A DNA stretch of 64,000 nt from Streptomyces caelestis. Lineage in GTDB: Bacteria > Actinomycetota > Actinomycetes > Streptomycetales > Streptomycetaceae. Shown here in pieces: positions 51,420 through 60,782 of this stretch (its first letter is position 1; each line of letters begins with the position of its first letter). A program made the translations under genes and the position numbers. The notes under the pieces are model-generated. The model saw only the letters and a program-made list of their open reading frames with translations, had not been told where the DNA came from and did not search any database. The stretch is from contig NZ_LGCN01000119.1 of assembly GCF_001279005.1 (NCBI RefSeq), positions 124,001-188,000 of the forward strand. Direction: 5' to 3'.

Positions 51420-52340
51420 ATGTCCGCCGCGTCGCATCGAATCTCCCGTCTGGAACCCTATCTGGACAGGCCCGAGCCCGCTCCGACCCTGCTGAAGATG
51501 CTGGTCGGCGTGCAGCTGGCGGGTTTCCGCGACGATGCCGGGCTGTCCCAGGACCAGGCGGCGCGCTCCGTCGGCTTCAGCCCGGCGAAGCTGTCCCGCA
51601 TCGAGTCGGGCAAGAGCCGCCGCCCGCCGACCGAGGGCGATGTCCGGGCCCTGCTGAAGCTGTACGGCACCGACGCGTACGAGGCCTCGGTACTGCTCAA
51701 GCTGCTCCGGCGGGCCGGGGAGCCCGGCTGGTGGCAGCGGTACGACAAGCGGCTGATGCCCGAGTGGTTCGACCGTCTGGTCGGGCTCCAGGAGGCCGCC
51801 GCCACCATCCGCACCTTCGAGATCCAGTACGTCCCCGGACTGCTGCAGACCGCCGCCTACACCCGCGCGGTGGTCGAGCGGGGACTGCCGAACGTCCCGG
51901 CCGGCGAGGTGCAGCGCCGGGTCGAACTGCGCATGCGCCGCGCCGAACTGCTGCTGCGCGAGGCCGCGCCGCAGCTCTGGGCCGTCATCGACGAGTCGGT
52001 CCTGCTGCGCGTCCTGGGCAGCCCCGCGGTGATGCGCGAGCAGCTCGAGCACCTGGTGACGATGGCCGAGCGGACCAACGTGACGGTGCAGATCGTGCCG
52101 CTGGACGTGACGAACGCGTCGGCTCCCGCCATCCCCGTGACCTATCTGCGCTTCGGCGGACTCGACCTGCCCGACGTGGTTTATCTGGAGCACATCAAGA
52201 GCGCCAACTTCCTCGAGGACCGCGACGAGACGGAGGAGTACCGGATCGCGCTGGACCGCCTCGCCGACGAGGCGCTCAAGCCGCGCGACTCGGTGGAGCT
52301 GCTCCGCAGGACGATCGAGGAGCGCTACGCCACGGCGTAG
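51420..52340 (+). CDS. WhiJ-like XRE regulator with DUF5753
   Basis: A 306-residue regulator. Residues 30-90 form an XRE helix-turn-helix (LAGFRDDAGLSQDQAARSVG, then FSPAKLSRIESGKSRRP). The rest is DUF5753, with IQYVPGLLQTAAYTRAV and VTMAERTNVTVQIVPLDVTN as hallmarks. This is the WhiJ/AbaA-cluster type that acts with DUF397 partners. ATG 51420 has GGGAG 6 bases upstream. A perfect palindrome and tandem repeats upstream of DUF397 are its probable binding sites. The strong terminator after it faces the DUF574 gene. Confidence 0.9.
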   Translation: MSAASHRISRLEPYLDRPEPAPTLLKMLVGVQLAGFRDDAGLSQDQAARSVGFSPAKLSRIESGKSRRPPTEGDVRALLKLYGTDAYEASVLLKLLRRAGEPGWWQRYDKRLMPEWFDRLVGLQEAAATIRTFEIQYVPGLLQTAAYTRAVVERGLPNVPAGEVQRRVELRMRRAELLLREAAPQLWAVIDESVLLRVLGSPAVMREQLEHLVTMAERTNVTVQIVPLDVTNASAPAIPVTYLRFGGLDLPDVVYLEHIKSANFLEDRDETEEYRIALDRLADEALKPRDSVELLRRTIEERYATA

Positions 52341-52358
52341 TGGAAGGCGCGAACACGC

Positions 52359-52398
52359 CGACGCCCCGTAGGACCCGAGAGGTCCGGCGGGGGCGTCG
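52359..52398. terminator. bidirectional terminator between regulator and DUF574 gene
   Basis: CGACGCCCC pairs with GGGGCGTCG and GGACC with GGTCC inside it. It sits between convergent stops at 52340 and 52411. Confidence 0.8.
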
Positions 52399-52410
52399 CG
52401 GCGTCAGGGG

Positions 52411-53232
52411 CTACAGCGGGATCCGGCCCACACCACCGAACTCGATCCACTCGTCGGTGAGCTGGCGGGGCGCCACCTCGGTGTCCGGGCGCCAGGTGGA
52501 CACCTCCACCAGGCCCGGCTCCAGGATCTCCAGACCCTCGAAGTACGACTCGACGTCCTTCGGCTCGCGCACCCGGCCCCAGTTCCCGTGGGTCGCCCGG
52601 TCCATGAAGTCGGTGACGAACGCGCGGACCTCGGCGTCGTCGCTGACGAGCTGGCACATCACCATGAAGCTGCCGGGCGCCAGCCGTTCGCGCACCCGGC
52701 GGACCAGGGCGAGCGGGCCGTCGGTGTCGTCGTCCGGGATGCAGTGGAAGACCGAGTTGAACAGCACGCACACCGGCTCCGAGAAGTCGATCAGCCGCCG
52801 GGTCTCCGGGTGGCCGAATATCCCGTCGGTGTCCCGCATGTCGGCCTGGATGACCACGGTGCGCTCGTCCTGCTCCAGCAGGGCGCGGCCGTGCACCAGC
52901 ACCATCGGGTCGTTGTCGGCGTAGACCACGTGGGTGGTCGGGTCGACGCGCTGGGCGACCTGGTGGACGTTGTCCTGGGTGGGCAGGCCGGAACCGTGGT
53001 CGACGTACTGCCGTATCCCGTACTCCTGCGTGAGGGTGCGGACCACTCGCTGGAGGAAGCGCCGGTTGTTCAGCGCCAGGCGGCGGGTGCTGGGCACCAC
53101 CTTGTCGAGTTCCTCGGTCGCGGCGCGGTCCGCCGCGTAGTTGTCCTTGCCGCCCAAGTAGTAGTCGTACATGCGCGCTGCCGTCGGCACGGTCGCGTCG
53201 ATCTCGGTGGACAGCTGCTTACCGGTGTGCAT
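52411..53232 (-). CDS. DUF574 SAM-dependent methyltransferase
   Basis: A 273-residue protein of the DUF574 family of actinomycete methyltransferase-like proteins. Family blocks are PTAARMYDYYLGGKDNYAAD, DHGSGLPTQDNVHQVAQRVD, VVYADNDPMVLVHGRALL and VCVLFNSVFHCIPDD. The SAM-binding loop has the altered form DHGSGLP. Members often neighbour WhiJ/DUF397 genes. Substrate is unknown. ATG 53232 has AGGGGGAA directly upstream. It converges on the WhiJ-like gene. Confidence 0.92.
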   Translation of the reverse strand: MHTGKQLSTEIDATVPTAARMYDYYLGGKDNYAADRAATEELDKVVPSTRRLALNNRRFLQRVVRTLTQEYGIRQYVDHGSGLPTQDNVHQVAQRVDPTTHVVYADNDPMVLVHGRALLEQDERTVVIQADMRDTDGIFGHPETRRLIDFSEPVCVLFNSVFHCIPDDDTDGPLALVRRVRERLAPGSFMVMCQLVSDDAEVRAFVTDFMDRATHGNWGRVREPKDVESYFEGLEILEPGLVEVSTWRPDTEVAPRQLTDEWIEFGGVGRIPL

Positions 53233-54162
53233 CGTTCCCCCTGCGGGCGGCGCCAACTGGACTGGCTGGACAGGGAGTACATCCTAGGGAGCCGTAGAGG
53301 GACCGTGCCAGTCCGTTGGTGAAGGTCACCCGGAGGGAACGGCGCGCCGGTCGTCCGCGATGGCCGGGAGCGCCGCACGGGGTGAGCGCTTGCGCTCCTG
53401 GGAGGGGGTGCTCGCGGGGCGACGCCGTTTCCCCGCGGGGCGGACCTCGGACGGCTCGACGGACCGGATCGCGGACCGTCCCCGGCCGGTGAGCGGCAGT
53501 GGGCCGTGGATCCGTGCCGGTCCGCTGCGGACATCCCGGACGGTGCGGGGTGTCCTGGCCGCCCGTGTCCGCTCCGCGGCCGGCGGCGCGGACCGGGTCC
53601 GTGGTCCGGGAAGGCGGGGGCGGGGTTCCTCGCACCCGGGTGGTCCGGCGCCCGTGCGCGTCGCTCCGGTGCGCACGGGGCGGCGCCGTCCGCAGTAGGC
53701 GGGGACGCCCCTGGGCGGCGTCGTCCGACCGCGACGCCCGCCGCGTCGTGACGGGCGATCGTGCGGGTGGCGCCGGCCGGGGCCTCTGCCGGTGCCGGGC
53801 GCCCCCTTCCGAGGCGCCGGCGGGGCCGGCGGTGATGACGGCGGTCACGATCTGCGCGCCCCGCATCCGGCCGCCGCACACCACTCGCTCCGCCGGGAGA
53901 TGCCCGCCCGGGCGGCCCGGACCGGGATCCGCCGGAGCCGGCCTCCTCCCGTCGTCCGCGGGCCCTCCGCCGGACGCGCCGGACCAACGCGATGAGCGAG
54001 GTGCTGTCGCCGCGGCTCCTCGTCGGCGTGCGACCGGTCCGGGCGGTGGATCCCCGACGACGCCTGCGGCAGCGGCTGTGTCCCGCTATCGTCGGTTTCG
54101 TCCCCAAGGGACGTCCGTCGCCGGCGTCACCGGCTGGCCATCCGCTGCCCCGGGAGGCACGC
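53233..54162. other. 930-bp region without a supported gene
   Basis: The reading frames here are Arg/Pro/Gly-rich, with no recognisable domain or credible start, on either strand. The left part should hold the promoter of the DUF574 gene; the right end has the TPR gene's ribosome site. It may be an eroded gene remnant or simply a long spacer. Confidence 0.5.
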
Positions 54163-55848
54163 ATGGACGACTACTACGACCTCGGCGACCACCGCAGGCC
54201 CGTGACGACCTCCTCCGCCGACGCCCAACTCTGGTTCGACCGCGGGCTGATATGGACGTACGCGTTCAACCACGAGGAGGCGGTCTCCTGTTTCGAGAAG
54301 GCGGCCGAGGCCGACCCGGACTGCGCCATGGCCCACTGGGGCATCGCCTACGCCCTCGGCCCCAACTACAACAAACCCTGGGAGGCCTTCGACGGCGACG
54401 AGCTCGTCGGCGCCGTCGCACGCACCCACCGGGCGGTGGAGCGGGCGCACGAGAAGGCCGCGCACGCCACCCCCGTCGAGCGGGGCCTCATCGAGGCCCT
54501 GCGCGCCCGCTACCCGCAGGCGGAGGCCGTACCGGACTGCTCGGTGTGGAACGAGCCCTACGCGGACCGGATGCTCGCCGTGTACGAGGACGCCCCCGGC
54601 GACCCGGACGTGGCCACGCTCTGCGCCGACGCCCTGATGAACCTCACCCCCTGGCAGCTGTGGGACCTGCGGACCGGCCGTCCGGCCGACGGCGCCCGCA
54701 CCCTGGAGGCCAAGGCCGTCCTCGACGGCGCGCTCGCCACCGACGCGGGCGTCCGGCACCCCGGCATCCTCCACCTGTACATCCATCTGATGGAGATGTC
54801 CCCCACGCCGGAAGCCGCCCTCACCGTCGCCGACCGGCTGCGCGGCGCCGTGCCCGACGCCGGGCACCTGAACCACATGCCCTCGCACCTGGAGGTGCTG
54901 TGCGGCGACTACCGCCGGGTCGTCTCCGACAACACCGCCGCCGTCGCCGCCGACGAGAAGTACCTCGAGCGGGCCGGCGCCATGAACTTCTACACGCTCT
55001 ACCGCGCCCACAACCACCACTTCAGGATCTACGGCGCCCTGTTCGCCGGCCAGTCGGAGGTCGCCCTGGACGCCGCCGCGCGGCTCGAGGCCGCCGTCCC
55101 CGAGGACCTCCTCCGGGTGCAGAGCCCGCCCATGGCCGACTGGCTCGAGGGGTTCCTGGCGATGCGCGTCCACGTCCTGATCCGCTTCGGCCGCTGGGAC
55201 GACATCCTGGCGCTGCCGTTCCCCGCCGACCCGGAGCTGTACTGCGTGACCACCGCCATGCTCCACTACGCCCGGGGCGTCGCCCTCTCCGCGACCGGCG
55301 CCACCGACGGGGCCGGGGCCGAGCGGGACGCCTTCCGCGCGGCCGTGCGCCGCGTCCCCGGGACCCGGATGCTGTTCAACAACACCTGCCACGACGTCCT
55401 CGCCATCGCGTCGGCGATGCTGGACGGCGAACTCGCCTACCGCAAGGGCGAGTACGACACCGCCTTCGCCGCTCTGGAGCGGTCGATCGAACTGGACGAC
55501 AACCTGCCCTACGACGAGCCCTGGGGCTGGATGCAGCCCACCCGGCACGCCTACGGGGCGCTGCTGCTGGAACAGGGCCGCGTCGAAGAGGCCGAAGCCG
55601 TGTACCGGGCCGACCTCGGCCTCGACGGCACGCTGCCCCGGCCCCTGCAGCATCCGGGCAACGTCTGGGCGCTGCACGGGTTCCACGAGTGCCTGCTGCG
55701 CACCGGGAGGACCGGGGAGGCGGCGATCGTCGCCCCGCAGCTCAAGCAGGCGGCCGCGCTGGCGGACGTGCCCGTCGAGTCGTCCTGCTTCTGCCGGCTG
55801 GAGACCCACCGCCCGGCAACCTCCGGCGCGGACCACCCCTGCCACTGA
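54163..55848 (+). CDS. TPR protein, TTC38-like
   Basis: A 561-residue soluble protein related to tetratricopeptide repeat protein 38. It opens MDDYYDLGDHRRPVTTSSAD, and contains FDRGLIWTYAFNHEEAVSCF, EKAAEADPDCAMAHWGIAYA, HLYIHLMEMSPTPEAALTVA, HMPSHLEVLCGDYRRVVSDN and PWGWMQPTRHAYGALLLEQG. Helical repeats run along the whole chain. Such proteins probably act as scaffolds or have an uncharacterised enzymatic role. ATG 54163 has GGGAGG 5 bases upstream. A small hairpin follows the stop. Confidence 0.87.
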   Translation: MDDYYDLGDHRRPVTTSSADAQLWFDRGLIWTYAFNHEEAVSCFEKAAEADPDCAMAHWGIAYALGPNYNKPWEAFDGDELVGAVARTHRAVERAHEKAAHATPVERGLIEALRARYPQAEAVPDCSVWNEPYADRMLAVYEDAPGDPDVATLCADALMNLTPWQLWDLRTGRPADGARTLEAKAVLDGALATDAGVRHPGILHLYIHLMEMSPTPEAALTVADRLRGAVPDAGHLNHMPSHLEVLCGDYRRVVSDNTAAVAADEKYLERAGAMNFYTLYRAHNHHFRIYGALFAGQSEVALDAAARLEAAVPEDLLRVQSPPMADWLEGFLAMRVHVLIRFGRWDDILALPFPADPELYCVTTAMLHYARGVALSATGATDGAGAERDAFRAAVRRVPGTRMLFNNTCHDVLAIASAMLDGELAYRKGEYDTAFAALERSIELDDNLPYDEPWGWMQPTRHAYGALLLEQGRVEEAEAVYRADLGLDGTLPRPLQHPGNVWALHGFHECLLRTGRTGEAAIVAPQLKQAAALADVPVESSCFCRLETHRPATSGADHPCH

Positions 55849-55867
55849 ACCGGCCCGGCGGGCCGGT
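55849..55867 (+). terminator. short hairpin after the TPR gene
   Basis: ACCGGCCC and GGGCCGGT form an 8-bp perfect stem with a 3-base loop directly after the TPR stop. Confidence 0.65.
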
Positions 55868-55890
55868 CCAACGGGCCGGGGGATGCCCCC

Positions 55891-56073
55891 TCAGCTCGCC
55901 TCGACGACGTCCTGGAACGTCTTCATGCAGGAGAAGCAGTGCCGATCCGTCACATGCCGACGAGTCGACTCGTCCTGCTTCTCCACTCCGCAGAGCGTGG
56001 ATGACTTGTCCGACGTGAGGACATGCCACACCAGCTCCCCCGAAGTGTCTGCACCGCACCACATCTCGTGCAT
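55891..56073 (-). CDS. small Cys/His-containing protein, 60 residues
   Basis: A 60-residue protein (MHEMWCGADTSGELVWHVLT, then SDKSSTLCG and HVTDRHCFSCMKTFQDV). The cysteines (MWC, LCG, HCFSC) and histidines could make one zinc site, HxxxxxHCxxC being the clearest part. Homologues seem restricted to Streptomyces in my recollection. ATG 56073 is chosen over 56097 because GGAGG lies 9 bases upstream. It converges on the TPR gene. Function unknown. Confidence 0.75.
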   Translation of the reverse strand: MHEMWCGADTSGELVWHVLTSDKSSTLCGVEKQDESTRRHVTDRHCFSCMKTFQDVVEAS

Positions 56074-56744
56074 TTCCAGCTCCCTCCGGGTAGGCATGGA
56101 GGCCGCTTCCATACCAGCACGGCCCGGGGCCGGACGGCTCGTCCGGTGAGCCGGTCGGGTGATGTGCGGGCCCGGGACGCATACCGGCGGTACCGGCGGT
56201 ACCGGCCGGATCCCGGAAGGACGACGGGGGACCGGACGCGGCGGGATCACCGGCTTCGCGCGCTCCGGCCGGGACGCGGAGGATCTCCGCGGCGCGCGGA
56301 GGCTCCCGGAGGACGAACGGCTGCCGGACGGTCCCGCCCCGGCCGAGCGGGCCGGCGGCCGGGCCCACGCCCACGACGCGGCGCAAGGGGCCGCGCGCGA
56401 CCGCCGCGGGGACGGCCCCCCGTCCACCGCGGCCACCGTCAGTGCCGACTCCGACGGTGACCGCGCGCCCGGACACCCCCGTTCCACCCCGGCGCGCCGT
56501 GCGAACGGGCACGGCCGCCCCGCGCGCCCGAACCCGGCGCGAGGCGGCGCGAACCGGCCCCGGAACGTCCGGCACGGCGCACGAGACCGGTGAGATTGCC
56601 GGTCCGTACCGGCCCCCTCCTCTCCGACAGTGGCACCCCCAGTCAATCGGCGGCGCCCCCGGCCGGGGCACGACCCCCACCACGCAGTGACCCCCGTGCC
56701 CCGGCCGGGCGGGCCGCCCGCCGCGACAGAGAGGACCACTCGTC
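56074..56744. other. 671-bp region without a supported gene
   Basis: No believable coding frame is seen. It includes a 9-bp TACCGGCGG repeat of two and a half copies near 56183-56208. The right end should include the cutinase promoter, and the left end the small-gene promoter. Confidence 0.5.
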
Positions 56745-57647
56745 GTGCAGCAGCACCCCCACACCAGCGGGCGCAGGACCCGCAGGCTCGCCGCGCTGAC
56801 CGCGGCCGTCGCCGCCGTCGTCGGTCTCACCACCCTCGGCGGCCCCGGCGCCCAGGCGGCCGGCAACCCCTACGAGCGCGGCCCGGCGCCGACCGAATCG
56901 AGCATCGAGGCGCTGCGCGGCCCGTACGCCGTGTCGGACCTCTCCGTCTCCTCGCTGGCCGTCACCGGCTTCGGCGGAGGCACCATCTACTACCCGACCA
57001 GCACCGCCGACGGCACCTTCGGAGCGATCGCCATCTCGCCCGGTTTCACCGCCTACCAGTCCTCCATCGCCTGGCTGGGCCCGCGCCTGGCCTCCCAGGG
57101 CTTCGTGGTGTTCACCATCGACACCAACACCACCCTCGACCAGCCCGCCTCCCGCGGTGACCAGCTGCTCGCCGCACTGGACTACCTGACCCAGCGCAGC
57201 GCGGTCCGCGGCCGGATCGACAGCAGCCGGCTCGGCGTCATGGGCCACTCGATGGGCGGCGGCGGAACCCTCGAAGCCGCCAAGGACCGTCCTTCGCTCC
57301 AGGCGGCGATCCCGCTGACGCCCTGGAACCTCGACAAGACCTGGCCCGAGGTCCGGACCCCCACCCTCCTCTTCGGCGCCGACGGCGACACCGTCGCCCC
57401 CGTCTCCAGCCACGCCGAGCCCCTCTACACCGGCCTGCCGTCCTCCCTGGACCGGGCCTACATCGAGCTGAACGGCGCCACCCACTTCACGCCCAACTCG
57501 TCGAACACGACGATCGCGAAGTACAGCGTCTCCTGGCTGAAGCGGTTCATCGACAACGACACCCGCTACGAGCAGTTCCTGTGCCCGCTGCCCCGGCCGA
57601 GCCTGACCGTCGAGGAGTCCCGGGGCAACTGCCCGCACACCTCCTGA
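56745..57647 (+). CDS. secreted cutinase/polyester hydrolase, PETase-like
   Basis: A 300-residue secreted alpha/beta hydrolase. A signal peptide (to about Ala38, with a GRRTRRL start) precedes the mature enzyme. The catalytic triad is Ser169 (GHSMGGGG), Asp215 ([10 protein letters not shown]) and His247 (NGATHFTPN). [20 protein letters not shown] supplies the oxyanion residues with Met170. [11 protein letters not shown] contains the Trp of the substrate cleft. FLCPLPRP and NCPHTS hold Cys280 and Cys296, the family's disulfide. All these match type I bacterial cutinases with polyethylene terephthalate hydrolase activity. GTG 56745 is the likely start. Confidence 0.92.
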   Translation: MQQHPHTSGRRTRRLAALTAAVAAVVGLTTLGGPGAQAAGNPYERGPAPTESSIEALRGPYAVSDLSVSSLAVTGFGGGTIYYPTSTADGTFGAIAISPGFTAYQSSIAWLGPRLASQGFVVFTIDTNTTLDQPASRGDQLLAALDYLTQRSAVRGRIDSSRLGVMGHSMGGGGTLEAAKDRPSLQAAIPLTPWNLDKTWPEVRTPTLLFGADGDTVAPVSSHAEPLYTGLPSSLDRAYIELNGATHFTPNSSNTTIAKYSVSWLKRFIDNDTRYEQFLCPLPRPSLTVEESRGNCPHTS

Positions 57648-57665
57648 GCCCCGCCGCACGACCAC

Positions 57666-57702
57666 CCGGTGGCGGTCCGCGCACGACGCGGGCCGCCACC
57701 GG
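57666..57702 (+). terminator. hairpin after the cutinase gene
   Basis: CCGGTGGCGG pairs with CCGCCACCGG, continued by CCGCG/CGCGG with one mismatch. It starts 19 bp after the stop. Confidence 0.75.
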
Positions 57703-57778
57703 CGTCTGTGCGCGCGCACCGCCGGACGCCGGGCGGCCTGTGCCCCGGCACATGCGTGGACGCGCCCCCTCCACCTCG

Positions 57779-57796
57779 CCTTACGCGTGAGTAAGG
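57779..57796. promoter_or_regulatory. inverted repeat before the LAL regulator
   Basis: CCTTAC and GTAAGG, six bases apart, form a perfect inverted repeat ending 8 bp before the ATG at 57805. It is a possible operator or autoregulatory site. Confidence 0.45.
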
Positions 57797-57804
57797 TCGA
57801 GTGA

Positions 57805-60636
57805 ATGACCGGACAGACGACCCCGCGGCGGCAGGCGGTCCACCGGCTGCTGGACGGGCTGAGCACCGGCGGCGACGTCCGCGTCGTGACCGGTGAACCC
57901 GGCTGCGGCCGTACGGCGTTCCTCGAGTACGCCGCCGGCTCCTTCCGCGCCGGACCGGTGTGGCGCGTACGCGCCGACCCCGGCCGTGCCGCACCGCCGC
58001 TGAGCGGCCTGCACACCCTGCTGCGCACCGCCGGCCGCACCGCGCGGGGCACGGGGGACGGTACGGCGGGGGAGACGCTGTTCGACGTCCTGCGCGCGGC
58101 GGCCGGCGCGTCGCCGCTCCTGGTGTGCGTGGACGACGCGCACCTGTGGGACGCCGCGTCGCGCGCCGCGCTGGGACACGCCGCCGCGCGGGTGCGTGCG
58201 ACGGGGGTCCGGGCGGGGCTGCTCCTCACGGTCCCCGGGCACCGGCCCGTCGACCGTGAGCTGGCGGCACTGCCCGTGCTGCGGCTGGGGCCGCTGGCGC
58301 CCGGGGACGCGGCCCGTGTGGTCGACGACGTGACCGGCGGCGCCGTCGACCCCGGCGTGCGCGAGGAACTGGTGACGGCGGCCGAGGGCAACCCCGCGCT
58401 GCTGCTCGCGCTGATCCACCGGCTGTCGCCCGCCCAGCTCGCCGGACGCCGGGCGCTGCCCCGGCCGCTGGCCGACGGGGAGGCCCTCGCCAAGGTGGCC
58501 GGCGGGTGCCTGACCGACGTACCGCCGGACCGGGCCGGCCTGCTGCTGACGGCGGCGGCCGCCGTGCGCGCCACGGGGGAGCCGGACGCCGACGCGGACC
58601 TGGTACGGCGGGCGGCCGGGGCCGGCGCGCCGCGTCCGCTGCCCGAGGCGCTGGTCCTGGCGGAGGGCCGCCTGCGGTTTCGCAGCGCGCTGCTGGGAAG
58701 GGCGGTGTACGCGGGTGCGCCGCCCGAACGACGCCGTGCCGCGCACCGCGCACTGGCCGCCTGCCTGACGGGCACGGGTGCGGACGGTGTCCTCGCGCTG
58801 CTGCACCGCTCCTGGACCGTCACGGGCCCCGCCCCCGCCCTCGCCGCCGAGCTCGCGGCGGCGGCGGCCCTGGCGCCGCCGGGCCTGCGCTGCCGGGCGC
58901 TCACCCGCGCCGCCGAACTGACGGCGGACGAGGCGGAGCGGGCGCACCGCCGCACCGCCGCCGCGGAACAGGCCCTGCTCGCCGGGCGCCCTCCCGAGGC
59001 CCTGCGCCTGCTCGACGCCGCCCGGGGCCGTCCGGCCCCCGCCTCCGTACGCGGCGGCGCGGAGCTCCTGCGGGGCGCGGTGCTCCTCGCCGACGGGCCG
59101 GTGGACGACGCCCGCGAGTCCTTCCTGCTGGCCGCGGGGCTGCTCGCCGGGGCCGACCACGAGGCCGCCGGCACGGCGATCCTGGGAGCGGCGGACGCCG
59201 CCTGGGCGGCAGGCGATCCCACCTCCTGCCTCCAGGTCCTCGCGACCCCCGCGACGCACACGCCGGTCGCCGGGGTCCCCGTCGTGGGCGGTGCCGGGCG
59301 GGTGGTCGTCGGCGGAACCCCCGGTGGGGCGGAGGCCGGCCGAGGTGTCCTCGGCGGGGGGACCCCGGGCGCGGGCGGTGGGGGAGCCGCCGTCGGAGGT
59401 GACGCGGAGGGCGCCGTCCCGCTTTCCGGGCTGCTCCGGGACCATCGGGACGGGATGCGGGCCGTCCTGCTGGGGCGGTTCGACCGTGCCGCCGGCCCGC
59501 TGCGGCGGGTGGTCGAGCGGGGGCTGTCCGGCGACGGGCCCGAGCCGCTCCTGCGGTCCGCCTCCGCCGCGCTCATGCTCGGCGATCCGACCGCGGCCCG
59601 CCGCGCCGGCGCGCGGGCACTCGCCGCGGCCCGCACCCTCGGCTGCGCCGCCCTCGAACCGAGGGCGCTGGAATACCTGGCCTACGCCGAACTGCGGGCC
59701 GGCCGCCACCAGCTCGCCCGGACCCACGCCGAGGAAGGGCTGCGCACCGCGTCGCGGACCGGACAGCGGAACACGGCCGCCCACCACCACGCGGTGCTGG
59801 CGCTCGCCGCGTCCATCGAGGGGGAGCGGGAGATCGTCGCCGAGCACGTCGCCGCGGCCCTGCGCACCGCCCGCCGGCACGGACTCGCGCAGGCCGCGAC
59901 GCTCGCCCAGTGGGCCGCGGCCCGCTCCGACCTCGGCGCCGGCCGCCCCCGCGAGGCCGCGGACCGGCTGGGCCCCCTGGTCCGCCCCGGCGTGCGCCGC
60001 GGCCACTTCGCGGTGTGGATGCTCGCCGTCCCCTGTTTCGTGGAGGCCACCGCGCTCGCCGGACGTCCCGAGGACGCGGCCGCGGTCGTCGAGGACTTCG
60101 CCCTGTGGGCCGCCTGCGGAGCCGACCCGCAGGCCCCCGCCCAACTCCTGCGCTGCCGCGCCCTCCTGGCCGCCCCGGACGCGGCCGGCCCGCTGTACCT
60201 GCGTGCCCTGGAGCGCCACGAGGAGACGGCCGGGGACTTCGAGCGGGCGCGCACCGAACTGCTCTACGGCAAGTGGCTGCGGCGCAGACGCCGGCTGCGC
60301 GAGGCGCGGAACCGTCTCGGGGAGGCGCTGATGGGCTTCGAGCGCTGCGGCGCGCACCTGTGGGCGCAGCAGGCCGCCGCCGAGTCGCGGGCGGGCGGTG
60401 CGGCCCCCGGCCGGCCGGGGGCCGGGGAGCTGTCCCGGCTGACCCCGCAGCAGCTGCGCATCGCACGGCGCGTCGCCGAGGGCGCCACCAACCGGGAGGT
60501 GGCCCTGAGTCTGTCCGTCAGCACCCGCACCGTCGACTACCACCTGCGGAACATCTTCGCCACGCTGGGGGTGCGGTCCCGGGTCGAGCTGGTCCGCCTC
60601 GTCGAACAGCCGGAAAAGACCGGTGCACAACCCTAG
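57805..60636 (+). CDS. LuxR family AAA ATPase regulator (LAL type)
   Basis: A 943-residue large ATP-binding LuxR-type regulator. The AAA-like domain has a Walker A variant GEPGCGRTAF (Arg in place of Lys, about 30-39) and Walker B LLVCVDDAHLWD. A central helical TPR-like region spans most of the chain, with a Gly-rich insert around 490-535. The C-terminal LuxR helix-turn-helix is LTPQQLRIARRVAEGATNRE, followed by LSVSTRTVDYHLRNIFATLG. LALs usually activate metabolic or antibiotic genes. No ribosome site is evident at ATG 57805. The PucR-like gene follows after 146 bp. Confidence 0.9.
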   Translation: MTGQTTPRRQAVHRLLDGLSTGGDVRVVTGEPGCGRTAFLEYAAGSFRAGPVWRVRADPGRAAPPLSGLHTLLRTAGRTARGTGDGTAGETLFDVLRAAAGASPLLVCVDDAHLWDAASRAALGHAAARVRATGVRAGLLLTVPGHRPVDRELAALPVLRLGPLAPGDAARVVDDVTGGAVDPGVREELVTAAEGNPALLLALIHRLSPAQLAGRRALPRPLADGEALAKVAGGCLTDVPPDRAGLLLTAAAAVRATGEPDADADLVRRAAGAGAPRPLPEALVLAEGRLRFRSALLGRAVYAGAPPERRRAAHRALAACLTGTGADGVLALLHRSWTVTGPAPALAAELAAAAALAPPGLRCRALTRAAELTADEAERAHRRTAAAEQALLAGRPPEALRLLDAARGRPAPASVRGGAELLRGAVLLADGPVDDARESFLLAAGLLAGADHEAAGTAILGAADAAWAAGDPTSCLQVLATPATHTPVAGVPVVGGAGRVVVGGTPGGAEAGRGVLGGGTPGAGGGGAAVGGDAEGAVPLSGLLRDHRDGMRAVLLGRFDRAAGPLRRVVERGLSGDGPEPLLRSASAALMLGDPTAARRAGARALAAARTLGCAALEPRALEYLAYAELRAGRHQLARTHAEEGLRTASRTGQRNTAAHHHAVLALAASIEGEREIVAEHVAAALRTARRHGLAQAATLAQWAAARSDLGAGRPREAADRLGPLVRPGVRRGHFAVWMLAVPCFVEATALAGRPEDAAAVVEDFALWAACGADPQAPAQLLRCRALLAAPDAAGPLYLRALERHEETAGDFERARTELLYGKWLRRRRRLREARNRLGEALMGFERCGAHLWAQQAAAESRAGGAAPGRPGAGELSRLTPQQLRIARRVAEGATNREVALSLSVSTRTVDYHLRNIFATLGVRSRVELVRLVEQPEKTGAQP

Positions 60637-60782
60637 GGACCGACCGGACGGTATGTCATCCTTCGGGCAGGACGAGTCCGACGGCGGCCGGCCCACGGGC
60701 TCCCCCGTACCGGCCGGGCGCCGATACGGGGACCGCCGCCGCACGGGCGCCGCCGGGAAGCCGACCCTGGGGGAGATGCGCG

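Noticed and set aside
54127..55845. 572-codon antisense frame over the TPR gene
   Set aside because: Composition artefact opposite a well-supported gene.
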